Source of the DNA: Cladocopium goreaui
Taxonomy: Eukaryota; Sar; Dinophyceae; Suessiales; Symbiodiniaceae
Direction of reading: 5' to 3'
DNA: 64,000 nucleotides
NCBI GenBank assembly: GCA_947184155.2
Contig: CAMXCT020000891.1
Span: forward strand, 742,790-806,789
This document shows positions 1 through 11,025 of this stretch, piece by piece (within the stretch, counting starts at the first letter, position 1; every line of letters starts with the position of its first letter). The notes beneath the pieces are model-generated. The model saw only the letters and a list, made by a program, of their open reading frames with translations. It was not told where the DNA came from and did no database searches. The translations under genes and the position numbers were made by a program.

Positions 1-764
1 GCCAGGCAGACCTGGCTGACGTTGATGTTTTGTTGAAACCCAAATCCCATGGATGTCAAGGGAAATTGACAGAAACATCTGGTGATCTACGAGTTCGACT
101 AGTCATTTTAAAAGAACAACATGGTTTCCTGAGTTTCAAACGTGTTTTTTTCCTGTTACCCCAACGACCAAAAGATCGTGAACTTTCGGTGCCGCCTTCT
201 GACTCTGCTCCGCCAGCTCTCGCGTGGGTGACAAGAAGAGAGCCTGATGGCTTGAATTCCAACCAAAATGGGTAGCCATTTAACACCATTTAACCCTTGT
301 TCAACCCATCCAAAAATGTATCAAAATGTGGCTTCAATGGTCTTTTTTACAGCAGCCATTCACTTTCTGGCTGAAAATCGTGCAAAATGGCTGGTTTCGA
401 GCCATCCAAAAACCTATTTTTCGCGACTTCCGAGAAATCCATGTCCGGAGGCTATGGCTCAAACCTTGGGTACCAGAGGAGCCACCAGATGATCATATTC
501 AGTACGACTATCCCAAGTGGAGCCACCAGATGTCTCGGATCAACACTGGTTAGTTGGTGGTGCAATTTCACCATCTTGAAAAATATCAAAATCGTCAATG
601 GGAACAATTGAGTTTCGGATGACATCATATGACATCCCATAGATCAAAAATCTTTGAAACCACCAACCAGAACAAAGCCACCGGCCTCACCGGCCTCACC
701 GGCCTCTCCTCCAGTCGGCTGAGTTCCAGACCTGCGGTTCTCTGGAGCTAGTATCCACCTGGGT

Positions 765-806
765 GTGCCGTGACGCCGTGACGCCGTGACGCCGTGACGC
801 CGTGCC
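765..806. repeat. 8-bp tandem repeat (GTGACGCC)
   Basis: Four to five copies of GTGACGCC lie head to tail. The array is short and has no visible link to a gene. Confidence 0.8.
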
Positions 807-2298
807 GTCATTTCGAGATCTTCGATGTGAACATTTTTGGCTGAAAAATGTGAACATCCCAATCTTAAACGATGTGCATGTAGACTATTTATAGACAAGA
901 GATCTTTCTCTTTATATATAGAGTATGTATTATATATATATACTATATCAATGATTAACAGCCCCATTTTCCACCACATTGCCTGGGTTCCCCGACACTC
1001 TGCAGGGCTCCAAGGCAGAAGACACAAGTCTTTCCGGTGCCGCTTTGCGACTGCACCTGGGCGCTGTACATCATCCGCGCATCAATCTGGAAAGACACCA
1101 ACCGACATGACATAGGGAGAAATGGTGCTGAATGGTGCTGAATGGTGCTGAGTTACTTGGAATCTTGCGGCATGTTGATCATTTTCTAGCAGATGTCACC
1201 TCCTTTGTTCATTCTCCCAGATCACTGGAGACCTGTGCGCCGGTTGCAGCCGGGCTGCGATGACATCCCGACCTTTGAGAATTGGAAGGATGGCACCTGA
1301 GCGCAGGCCGACTATCACTTGGGGGAGGCAAAATAGTGATAAAAAAATATGACCAAAATTGGTGCCCCTCCGATTAGTAAATCTATACACTGAGGGTAAG
1401 GGCAAATCCTGCATGAGCATTACTGAAGAAAACCATGGAAAATCTTCACCCAAAAAGGTCTCACACTTTTTGTTCACAGGGGCGCCCCACGCTGCTGAAC
1501 CGCACTGGGTCGCTCGAAGCCGTACGCGTAGACCTTACGACGTCGTGACTTTTTCGGGTCATTTCAACGGAAATTTGTGACATGAACTGGACTTCCGCTC
1601 TTTGAATCGACGCTGTGAGAAAGACACAGACATGACAAATGAAGAAATGTCGAAAAACATGAAATCCAGCCAAGACTCACCCAAAACGTCCTAAAATACA
1701 CCAGCATAACTGTCATAACTGAATCCAGCATTTTATAAAGTCAAAGAAGACTACCTGGCAGATTCACCAGGAATTCCACGAAGGAAACAATACCCTGGTG
1801 CCCAGGAGATGCCATGTGACGCCACGCAGAAGATCCTCCTTCAATCCCAGCCTCAGCTTGGGAGATCCAGTCATCTTTGGATTACAAAAAAAATGCAAAG
1901 TTTTGGGGGGTTGAACAGATATGAACAGATTGAGCTAGGAAAGACCTGGTCAAAAGGTTTTTTTTAGCTTGATGCTCGAGCCACTGCTGGATATCATGTT
2001 CAGCAATTGCAGACACTTCATGAAGGTAGGAGTAGAGAATGATCACCGTTTGATCCCTGTTTGATGACGAAATGAGAGCAGTCATGGTGATGACAAACTA
2101 TATAACGTTCATCCCAGAGAAGAATTTGCTGATAACACCTGCAAACATCCACCATGATGCACCATCTTCACTCCATCTTCCAGCTTCAACATGAAAAACC
2201 AAGTCGTACTAGCTGGTTGAAAACAGCTAAGATAATCCTATGGCTTAGTTCATAGCACCATCACCAACCCTGGCAGGTTAATAGCTCCCTCGTTCATC

Positions 2299-2335
2299 AC
2301 CAACCAACCAACCAACCAACCAACCAACTAACCAA
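2299..2335. repeat. (ACCA)n microsatellite
   Basis: About nine ACCA/CAAC units, with one interruption near the 3' end. Confidence 0.85.
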
Positions 2336-3017
2336 CGGGTTCCACACCAAGCAACGCATCAAAGGTTGGAAGGACCTCCACGTCTTCGCTGGTTTCGAAG
2401 ATCAGCCCTTCATCACTCACACCCTGAGGCTGTGGCGAAATTGACCAGAAACCCATCGTGTTTTAACATGTTTTTTGCCATCCAACAATTCACGGTGCCT
2501 GGAGATATTCCCTTCATTCCCGATAAATCCAAATCTAGAATTTGAAAAGAAGAGGCTCTGTCCAAACTCGAAAGGAAACTAACCTCAAACAAATCAAAAT
2601 GATCTGTTAAATTGACCGAAAAATTGAAGGACCTGGCACATGCGACATGGCCACCAACCTCCATTTTGGACGGGAAACAACTAGTTTTTCCGTGGTTTGA
2701 AGGGTACTGTACCAACTGAGTTTCAACTGTTTCATGAGAAGAAATTTTGACATCTTGCTTTTAATGTTGCCCAATCACAGTCATAATCAGTCACATCCGC
2801 ACCTTTTGATCCTCTCCCAGTTTGTGTCGCGTTTTCCAGACCAACCCAACCAAACCGCAACTCAACTGCCAACGTGAAAGTGTTTCCAAAAGTCATTTGC
2901 AAAGGTCAAAAAATCATCTGGCGATCAAAATCGGACCCAAAAATCGGACCCAAAAATTGATTTTCACAATGGGGATCCCCTTTTTTTGGACTCCAATCAT
3001 GAAATTCTACCCATGAA

Positions 3018-3521
3018 TTGGTGCAAAATAATCACAAACTGGCACCTTGGACATGGTGTCGCGCTGTCAGATCAAAAAAATCCACGCTCCAACTACTCTG
3101 CGCCCGTCGAAGGCCCCGTCTTGAACCAACCATGCACCCCGGTGTGACTGGCAATGATGGCAATGGTGATCTTCAAAAGTCACAGCACTGTGTCATTGAA
3201 ACCATAAACGTTTGCAAAAAACATGATCGTATTTTTTCCCCCTTTGAGTTCACTGAATCTCACCCACTCTTTCTGCGAATAGATTGGCATTTCGAACGTA
3301 AATTTTGGGGTGTCACAACCTCCCAATCCCCAGTTCCCAACTGCTTCGACTCACGCGGGGTTCTGCGCCAACAAGACTCTGGGTTCTTCCACGCGGGGCA
3401 CCTGCCGGGTCAAAACAATGTGAAATGTGAACCCACGGCGTTAGAGAAAACGATTCGGCGATTCGCTGAAAATGCACTCAGCAAGCCGCCAAACAAAATG
3501 TTCCACACACTCGGTCGTTAA
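3018..3521 (+). CDS. Unidentified open frame, doubtful
   Basis: This is the longest open frame in the first 5 kb, about 167 codons. It opens with TTG; the first ATG lies in the sequence reading MHPGVTG. I see no domain, signal peptide, membrane segment or repeat in the product, which has no obvious compositional bias. It has no gene neighbours on either strand. It could be an exon, a decayed gene or a chance frame, and I favour chance. Confidence 0.12.
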   Translation: MVQNNHKLAPWTWCRAVRSKKSTLQLLCARRRPRLEPTMHPGVTGNDGNGDLQKSQHCVIETINVCKKHDRIFSPFEFTESHPLFLRIDWHFERKFWGVTTSQSPVPNCFDSRGVLRQQDSGFFHAGHLPGQNNVKCEPTALEKTIRRFAENALSKPPNKMFHTLGR

Positions 3522-5024
3522 TCCAATGGCCATACCGTTTTTTGCATAATTACAATATTTGACAATGTTCAACCTGATCAAAATGAAACCACAAAGAACC
3601 ACCATATTCTGGATTTTTGCGAATCAAAAACGACCCCCGACGGGTCATTGTTTCAAAGATTGACCAAATTTTGTTGCTAATGAAGGGTTTGACTAGAATC
3701 ACCCACCAATCCCGAAACCTGGGCATTGCCCATTGCAAACAACTGCGGCTTACATTCCGAACAGCTGAACAATCCGTTGTCTGATGTCTTATGGGGCGTT
3801 GTTCATTGGCTGGAAAACATGTTTGTATGATATGATATAAAATTTGCCATGTTTGCACAATCACAAAAAAATGAAAACTATAAGACGTGAAATGTTCATA
3901 CATCTAATCTGATCAATGGCACAAATATGTTGGGTTATTTTGGGAAAAACAAATGGCTGCAGGCAAGCAAATATAGTCAAATAAACACAAATGTTGTTTA
4001 TGTAATACATGACGATACCTCGCTATATCCGGTTGAAAGAAACATAGACTGTCATCCAATCAAATACGTTGAACGTTTGTCCCTATTGCGTTCACGGTCA
4101 TATGTGCAAGACAAAAAAAATGCGGCCCAAAATTTCATGATTCCCCAAAAGCGGTCGTGACAAACCATAATGTAACCATCCTTATGTTTTCCAAGATCAC
4201 GCAATCACTGTAGAAACGATCTGTTGTTGCATTGCCAGTGTATTTTACGGTTTGTTCCGTTTTCCAAATCAAAGAACGATCTATGAATTTGAAAGTATAA
4301 CCGAAGTTTCAAAACCAACCTGTCGGTTTGGTGGTTCGAATTGTTTAACCAACATGATCAAAATATTCCATTTATTTTAACATGTTTTCCAACTCCTCCT
4401 CCTCCTCCCCCTCCCTCTCCCCCCTCCTCCTCCTCCTCCTCGTCCTCCTTTCTCTCCTCTCGTCGTTCCTTCGTGCCGATTGCACCCGTTTTTTTCCTCG
4501 AATACCACAACGTCACGACAATGGCGCCTATTCGCACTCGTGCGCGTTACGCTGATTTTTCCCCCTAAGTAGTCATATAGTCATATCCAAACTCTTGCAA
4601 TGTCCCGCACCTGCCACATGGACCTCGCCTTGAAACGGAAATTGCCATTACAACACTCAACCTGTGCAAATGTATGTCCACAAGCATGTTAATTCACAAG
4701 CCAACGCGCGAAACAATCCATGTGTCGGAACCCATGTCAATACAAGTGCCAACGTATGCGCCAAAAATTTCATACCAATACAAGTCGAGCAACGTGTGTC
4801 GCGATATTTGCCGTCAAATTCAACATGCCAATGAATTTGCATGGTTTTCGCGGCAAAATTGTAAAAAGCATTGTCGCCCGAAAGAATGAAGAAACGAATG
4901 ATTGACGTGAACAAATGAACGAACAACTTTTTGAATGGCTGAACGCGCATGACTCAAGAATGAAAATGATTGAACGACTGAATGGTTGACGATCTATAAA
5001 TGAATGATTGAAAAACCATGAGTG

Positions 5025-5290
5025 CTTATTTCTCTAAAAGTAAAAACCGCCGACCCCTCAAAAAACACGCATCAGAAAAATCCCTCGCAAAGGACATGTC
5101 TATCGCACTCACGCTTCGAAGTCTCTCATAAATCTTGTTCTGTTTCAAAAACAAACATGCATCAGAGGCAAAAACCCCTCAGCAAATAAAAACATGCAAT
5201 CAGTCAAACGAGAAAACACAGTTTCCCGGTAAAGAAGGCGCACCCTCCTTTTTTTCCTACACAGATGGGAACATCGCAATTCCGCTTTCG
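5025..5290 (-). repeat. Split direct repeat B2, 3' end of YR retroelement
   Basis: Outer copy of B1. A 128-bp stretch (5291-5418) containing a G-rich run separates it from A2. In canonical split direct repeats A2 and B2 are adjacent or nearly so, so this gap is either an insertion or element-specific sequence. Confidence 0.8.
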
Positions 5291-5418
5291 GGGCAATTAA
5301 CACATCGCGAGTATGCATTCATATCGCAGAGTGTGTGAAACAAAAATGATAGGCTTACGCATTCGTAAGGAGAAATAGAGAAATTCCGCATTCGGAAAAA
5401 TGTAGGGGGGGTGGGGGG

Positions 5419-5855
5419 CTCAAAAAGCACTATCCACAAAAGAAGTGGAACCCACCCGCCCTCCCTTTGGAGGCGATACCTTGAAATGGTAATGGCAACC
5501 ATTGACATAAAATTAAGAGCTGTTACACTTCTGTTGTGCGTGTCATCCTGCGCAGAACAGTGCTAGAGAAGAAAACTTGTTGCTCTCAACAAAAAACAGA
5601 AGATTGGGTTTGTGTAAGTTGAAAGTTCACAGAGGTTAATTGCACAAGGTTCATAAACCAAAAAGAGCACCAGATACAAAAAGGTGCAACACTTACAAAC
5701 CAAAGTGAACCCAGACCACAAAACCCAAATGCACTGAACGCAGGAAAAACGTGGGACGCACGCGTCAGAGGGAAGAGTAGGGCGGCTAGAAGTTGCATTC
5801 AACTTCTTTTTTACTAAAAGGGAAATAAGGTTCCATCAGCACGCTGAGTCGCAAC
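5419..5855 (-). repeat. Split direct repeat A2
   Basis: Internal copy of A1, next to B1. I noted one difference from A1, and there are no indels. Confidence 0.85.
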
Positions 5856-6120
5856 TTATTTCCCAAAAAGTAAAAACCGCCGACCCCTCAAAAAACACGC
5901 ATCGGAAAAATCCCTCGCAAAGGACATGTCTATCGCACTCACGCTTCGAAGTCTCTCATAAATCTTGTTCTGTTTCAAAAACAAACATGCATCAGAGGCA
6001 AAAACCCCTCAGCAAATAAAAACATGCAATCAGTCAAACGAGAAAACACAGCTTCCCGGTAAAGAAGGCGCACCCTCCTTTTTTTCCTACACAGATGGGA
6101 ACATCGCAATTCCGCTTTCG
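5855..6120 (-). repeat. Split direct repeat B1
   Basis: The segment matches 5025-5290 at a constant offset of 830 bp, with a few substitutions near 5033, 5075 and 5222. It abuts A2 directly, as B1 does in Ngaro-type elements. It contains several A-rich words of the type AAAACA(N)CATGCATC. Confidence 0.85.
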
Positions 6121-6196
6121 CCACGGTCCCCACCCATGTCTCAAGGTGGCGTAAGGGCCACTTTCAAGAAGGATAAACTTTCTTCGAAAGACCTTC

Positions 6197-6469
6197 CTAT
6201 TTCTTCATGGGAATCATGGTGTCTTTCACCGAGAGAGGATGCTCAAGCTGTCTTGAGGGGTAATCTGCTATGTTGGAAATTGAAGGCACCCGTGCAAACA
6301 TGGTAGCACAAAAATGTGTATCTAGTGTCGTCGCCGCCCATGCGCACAAAGCTGTTATTGCTCTGGAGGTGGAGTAATCCTTTATCAGTGAGTATTTTGC
6401 ACCCTCATTGTCTATGTAAACCATACGATGCACCGACTCCGGGAGGCTCTGCCAAACCAGTAGTGACAA
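6197..6469 (-). pseudogene. RNase H region of YR retroelement
   Basis: The frame reads MVYIDNEGAKYSLIKDYST and then FARVPSISNIADYPSR and HPL. The IDNEGA and SNIADYPSR motifs are typical of the RNase H-like domain following RT in DIRS-type elements. Upstream the same frame has stops near 6510-6530 before the related text SALSLLVWQSLP. It is the last domain before B1, as expected. Fragmentation and loss of the N-terminal part make it a remnant. Confidence 0.6.
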
Positions 6470-6885
6470 GGCACTGCCAAGGTCTCAAGTTCACCTATAA
6501 TTGTTTGCTGTCCTGCACTGAGGAAAAGGCGCCAGTTGCTCCTGGCTCCAGCACATTCCAAACCAAGCCAAGACTTTTCCAGTTCCATTCAAAAGCACCG
6601 CATCCAATCAGTTTGACCATTTTTCTCGAAGCTGGCATCCGTAAAAAGAGAAAGAGTCTCCAACACTTCGCATGTCAAGCGTCTGGCTTTACCTCCTGAA
6701 ATCCGGGATCTCAGCAACTTCATGGAGTCCAAATTGGTGGGAGCTAACTGCTCTCTGAAGGGGTTGTCGTGTGCACGTTTTGTGATGCCCTGTAAAGCAA
6801 TCTTCCCAAGTCTCCCAAAACAAAAGCGTCACAGAAAGCCAGTCTCCCTCTAAGGGCTAAGGCTTCTCACTTCTGCAATGTACCT

Positions 6886-7335
6886 TTAGCCATGACCCCA
6901 TCCAAGAGGGCCAATGTTTCGCGTATCATCACTCTTTGGGCCCTCGCGATCAAAGCTCCAACCCAAAATGTCTAGCATGAGGCACAGAGTCGCTTGTGTG
7001 TTCTTTGCAAGGTCCAGACAAGCAAAGGAAACAAAGCCATCGAAATAACATGACAAGGGCAATTTGAAACGGAGTGCTGCCGCCCACTGCAAGAACCTTC
7101 CGACCAACTTAGTAGCTCTGCCATGTCCTGCAAGGCAACGCATGAGGAAGGTGCAAAAGGCACTGATCACATCAGGACCATCCACGGTGGCCTGTTCATA
7201 ACAAGTCACTGTAGAGTTGATTTGGCTCCGGGACAAATCGTCTATCTGTCTCACCTTTCCCGATTGCTCCAAAGGCCACCTCCTAGATAGTGTCGCACCA
7301 TAGCCCAGCTCTTCCCAATCCAGTGGGTCACGCAT
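6886..7335 (-). pseudogene. Reverse transcriptase of YR retroelement, deleted and active-site mutant
   Basis: The first part, SGKVRQIDDLSRSQINST, is the finger/palm start of a DIRS-type RT with motif A-like context. The frame then jumps from a GRATKLVGR segment straight to FLQWAAALRFKLPLSCYFD, so the central palm appears to be deleted. The catalytic pair expected as YFDDFVSF reads YFDGFVSF, losing one metal-binding aspartate. The C-terminal LCLMLDILGWSFDREGPKSD is well preserved. Both changes would abolish activity. Confidence 0.7.
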
Positions 7336-7417
7336 ACAGCCACGTTCTGTTAAAGTAAGGTCTTATCCCGAAGCTTCTGATCCAGTTCACTATCTCCACA
7401 ACTTCTGGTCATGTACC

Positions 7418-7909
7418 TTAAGGCATCATTCGAGCGTTTCGAGCTGTTTTCAAAATCCTGCCTGATAGCTTAGCAGGCAACAGCTTTTGGGGCAGCACAT
7501 GGGACTGCGGCACTTCACCAAACAAGGAAAAACCATTGGACAGGTCACCCGCCAACGCTCGATCGTCATAACTTTCAGAATCAATGATATGATTCATCGA
7601 TCTCAGTTTTTGCTCTCCAAGCTTCTCCTTCCGCAATTGGGCATGGACGCCTTCAAGGCCTCCTCTTCCAGCTGAAAAATTTTTGACACTTCAGCCACTC
7701 CCCCAATTTCAAGCATCTGTCGTTGATCACATCCACAGGTAACATGCTAACAACGCGCTCACAGGCCCAGCGCACTTCATTTGGTAAACCAGGAAAGTTG
7801 AAAAGGGGTGACCTACTGCAACCGCCTCTTTGATAAAGAACTCCGGCGTCCATCTAACTCCAAAAACCCAGCCAGTGCAATCTGTATCAACCCTTGTCGT
7901 TCCCAACAC
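7418..7909 (-). pseudogene. Conserved region between methyltransferase-like and RT domains, broken
   Basis: Fragments in different frames match the linker that precedes RT in dinoflagellate YR elements as I remember it. One reads PEFFIKEAVAVGHPFS (7727-7909 frame). Another reads GDLSNGFSLFGEVPQSHVLP followed by KLLPAKLS (7418-7636). They are in the expected order and on the expected strand. I know of no function for this segment. Confidence 0.4.
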
Positions 7910-8470
7910 AACCTTCCGAACAACTCATGCTTCTTTCCCAGGTTTATGACAAACAAGCATGTCATGTGCCTCCACAAAAACCTGTCTCACAAGTCTGCAA
8001 CTGGACATCCGACAAAGTATGAAGAGACGATGCTCTCTCCATTTGAAATTTTCGGAAGACGGCCATCACCCCCCTTTTTTCTCTGTCTTACGCAAGAGCT
8101 TGCTACGACATGGAATCAAAAATGATTGTCCATTGTATTGTAGTGACACACAACGCGCCAGCGCTGAGTCTTGCATCGAGAAAGTGATCTCTTGCGGCAC
8201 ATTTGAAGTGGCAAAGATATGTGAAAAATCCGGCACCACCTGCATGCTGAGATATTTCTAGGGCTGCTTGGCCGAGGCCAAAGCATGGAAATGGGACAAC
8301 TTCAGCTTCTTTGAGAACTGAACAACATTTTTGAGTTTGTACTCCTTGGCAATGGCCTCCAGTATGGTGGTTGCCAGAGCTTTGGCAAGTATAGGCATAT
8401 ATTCAGCTTACAGAGAGGTGTCAAAGACGCCATTGGTTATCGACCACGCAGCCTGCTCGTGAGAGCCATC

Positions 8471-9063
8471 TCAGAATATATTCAATGCCATGATAGCACT
8501 GCAGTTGCTAGCCAGGCAAGTCCTTTTCAAGCGTGTCCCACCAAACATGCAGTTATGCAACTCACAGTAATAATGACCCGTAGTCTCTGCAATATCCAAC
8601 CAGTATGATGTCTCCCACAAGAGACTGGTGAGAGGGTTCTCCACTGTCCAAACTATGTTCATTTGCTGCATCTTCTGATGAGCTTCCTCGTGAAACTGTA
8701 AATTCTGTTTTCTGCACGTAGTTTAACCAAGTGCAGACCTGAAACACCTGGGATCCTGTCAGGAAATCGGAAGCTCCTCAGCGGTGGCGGCCCATGCACT
8801 TTCTTGTTCAAGCGCCTGAGCTGCGCTCGTGAAGCCGTGCCACATGGCACACCAAAGTGCGCCCACAAGCATTTACCTGAAAGAACCCATCGTCCACCAT
8901 TTTCTGGTGATCGGCCTTTGTTAGGTCGAAGCAAACCACTTTGATGCGCTGCTTGCTCACTTTGTGATGCACACCAAAGCTGTCTGGGAAAAATGTTTCG
9001 TTGCATTAGGTCAGGTTGCCTGTCCCACAAAATAATTCGACACCGGGAAGCCGCTTTCTCCAA
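8471..9063 (-). pseudogene. Methyltransferase-like domain of YR retroelement, frame-broken
   Basis: Two frames must be joined, 9063-8659 and then 8671-8471. The first contains FGVPCGTASRAQ and, later, PGVSGLHLVKLRAENRIYSF. The second contains IVWTVENPLTSLLW and HNCMFGGTRLKRT. The order PC motif, ENP motif, then GxRxKRT parallels motifs IV, VI and VIII of C5-cytosine methyltransferases. Cytosine methyltransferases carried by eukaryotic retrotransposons, including in symbiodiniaceans, are known from the literature. Whether this domain methylates cytosine is inference. The frame change near 8665 and several stops downstream make it non-functional. Confidence 0.5.
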
Positions 9064-9157
9064 ACTGTGGTCTCACAAAGTCATCTGTTCTGATTTGTTC
9101 ACTGTCCAAAGTCTGAGACTTACGCTTGACTCCCTGTGATGAAACTGCCAATCGTTG

Positions 9158-9301
9158 TCACTGATGTTCTGTCTGAGGGTGCGGCTTGTAACAATTGCGC
9201 ACCGCACAGACATGCTTCCATGGGCATGAAGTGCTCTGCTTGCAAGTCCCAGGTTTATAACTGAAACCGATGTGCTCCCCTTGAGGTGTATGTGAGTGCA
9301 T
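9158..9301 (-). pseudogene. Cys/His zinc-finger segment after Gag, frameshifted
   Basis: A 47-codon stretch starts 5 bp after the Gag stop, in a different frame. It reads HTPQGEHIGFSYKPGTC and then CPWKHVC and NCYKPHPQTEH. The C-x5-C-x4-HxC-x4-C-x4-H spacing looks like a CCCH or knuckle-type zinc finger. In related elements, as I recall, such a finger continues directly from Gag. A one-base shift at the Gag stop would restore the join, so this is either a frameshift mutation or a programmed shift. It ends at TGA (9158-9160). Confidence 0.5.
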
Positions 9302-9306
9302 ACCTC

Positions 9307-10248
9307 TCAAAGCTGATGGATTTGGGGGTCGCGTTTCTTCCCTTTGTTGGATCCCTTCGAAGCTCCTTTCTGGAACTTCTTTGGCGGCTGTTCTCCCTTT
9401 GTATTGGGAGCCGCAGGACGCTCGATGTCCTTGTCCGTCTTGTCAACCTTGTCTGTTGACCCTGCACTGTGACTCGTTGGCACTGGCAGCATGAAGTAGG
9501 TCACGGTCATGTCACACTCAAGCTCTTCCACATAGGGATCCAAAGGCTTCCCTGCAACCACCGCTGCTTTAGGTGAGCCTGTAAAAAGCTCACTCAGCCC
9601 AATAAAGGCTTGCCAGTCTGCCCTAGGGAGTTGAGCCTGCGAAATTCTTTGGAGGCCTGGTGCTGGTGGTTGAGAGTTCAAAGACAGCATGTCGATCCAT
9701 TTTCGCATCATCTCATAGGCCACCACGGTGAGGTCCAAGGCCAGGGTTCTTCGCTGCATAGCCTGGTACCGTGATAAGTCAGACGTAATGCTGATTTCAG
9801 CTGTACTGTACTGCTCCTTGATGACAAGGGCCGTCTTTGTTTGGGATGGTTCCATAGGACCCTGCATGTCCCAGCCGCGCAATTCTTGTCTCTGTCTCTC
9901 AAGTCTGGCCTGCCTTTCAGGGGCCGACAGCTTTTTAGGCAAAGCTTCTTCGTCTCTGGCCGTTGCTTTGAAACTGTGCATCATCAATGTCTGACTCTCA
10001 AAAAGGATCCTTTTGAATGCTGCTCTATCAGCAATCGCCGGTGCCACACCCGGGCGTAAATCGCCTAGGAACCTGGTGATCTGGTCGCCCTTGGCTACTA
10101 CTCCGGGGCTTGTTACAGCAAAACTCATTTTGGCAAAAATCGCCAGTGCTCTAGTTCTGAGCGCATCGACCCAAGCCTCTGATAGCCCTGCATCTCCTGC
10201 CTGCTGTGCGAACGTCGCTTCAGAATCCAGAAATGAAGCTGAAGCCAT
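9307..10248 (-). CDS. Gag-like protein of YR retroelement
   Basis: 313 residues from an ATG, the first ORF of the second coding block, about 780 bp after the recombinase. The N-terminus (MASASFLDSE, then a WVDAL helix) and the overall pattern resemble the Gag-like proteins that precede RT in dinoflagellate YR elements as I remember them. Further features are an FESQTLMMHSFK helix near residue 85, a KKLSAPERQARLERQRQEL segment around 104-122, a long helical middle part and a basic Gly/Lys tail (KGASKGSNKGKKR) likely to bind nucleic acid. The role would be packaging of element RNA. The frame is intact, but the zinc finger expected to follow is in another frame (9158-9301), so the ORF probably once continued. 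Assignment rests on family pattern, not on a catalytic motif. Confidence 0.6.
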   Translation of the reverse strand: MASASFLDSEATFAQQAGDAGLSEAWVDALRTRALAIFAKMSFAVTSPGVVAKGDQITRFLGDLRPGVAPAIADRAAFKRILFESQTLMMHSFKATARDEEALPKKLSAPERQARLERQRQELRGWDMQGPMEPSQTKTALVIKEQYSTAEISITSDLSRYQAMQRRTLALDLTVVAYEMMRKWIDMLSLNSQPPAPGLQRISQAQLPRADWQAFIGLSELFTGSPKAAVVAGKPLDPYVEELECDMTVTYFMLPVPTSHSAGSTDKVDKTDKDIERPAAPNTKGEQPPKKFQKGASKGSNKGKKRDPQIHQL

Positions 10249-11025
10249 GATACCACCGATACGTGGAGGTTAGGCTGAGTTGCCAATCCACATGTTTTTG
10301 AAGTTCTTCCACTGCTCCCTATTCTCTGATTTCTATGCAAACTGCATTAACTTGTTGCAATGTCTTTGCGTGGGTCTCGATTGAATGTCCCAAAGTTTGT
10401 GTCACAAACTTCCAACAGGATTTTCTTGAAAAATTGTTGAAATTGATCGACTCAAACGTCGACAAGCTCCTATGAGCCACATAGCACATGACTGCATTCA
10501 ATCATGTCTGCTGCTTTCAGCCCTGTACTGCATTCAGTAAATTTTCTTTGGAGTTGCCTTCAAACTCCCAGAAAAATGATAAGATCTGCAACACTCCAAA
10601 GCCGTTACAACACATGTTGCATTCAACATGCCGCCAAAAACTTTGCTCCAGCAAACCCAATGTGACTTATTGATCTGCTCGAGAAAAATAAATCTGGACT
10701 CAATTGGCAAACAACGCTTTCGTTACTGCACAACTTTCTGATCCTCCAAGTTGCATTCAACAAAGTGAACTCTTTCAACTGTCGTACAATCCAAAACAAT
10801 AAACTCAGTTGAATCTCATCTGAACAGGCTCTCACTGCACAGACTTGTTTCTTTTTCTTTCTCGCTCTCAAGGTCACTTTGCCCCTTGGCGCTTCGACTT
10901 GCTTTGATCAAGTGCCTCTACAAGGCCTTCGACGCTTGAAACCACTTCTCCCTTGAAACACCTGCTGCGACGTGCATTGATGGTCGAGCAGCCATCTGCC
11001 ATATATTAAAAATGTTCATCATCAA

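Larger units (their letters stand above)
1..5024. other. Gene-poor region with short tandem repeats
   Basis: No reading frame here carries a domain I recognise. The stretch holds small direct repeats: a 9-bp unit CTCACCGGC around 679-710, an 8-bp unit GTGACGCC around 765-806, a 10-bp unit AATGGTGCTG three times at 1121-1150, and (ACCA)n at 2299-2335. A C/T-rich tract with many CTC triplets lies at 4390-4460. From about 4890 to 5020 the DNA is a degenerate run of GAATGA/ATTGA words leading into the YR retroelement. Confidence 0.6.

Noticed and set aside
3550..3903. 117-codon minus-strand frame
   Set aside because: AT-rich, Phe/His/Tyr-heavy composition and no domain; likely chance.
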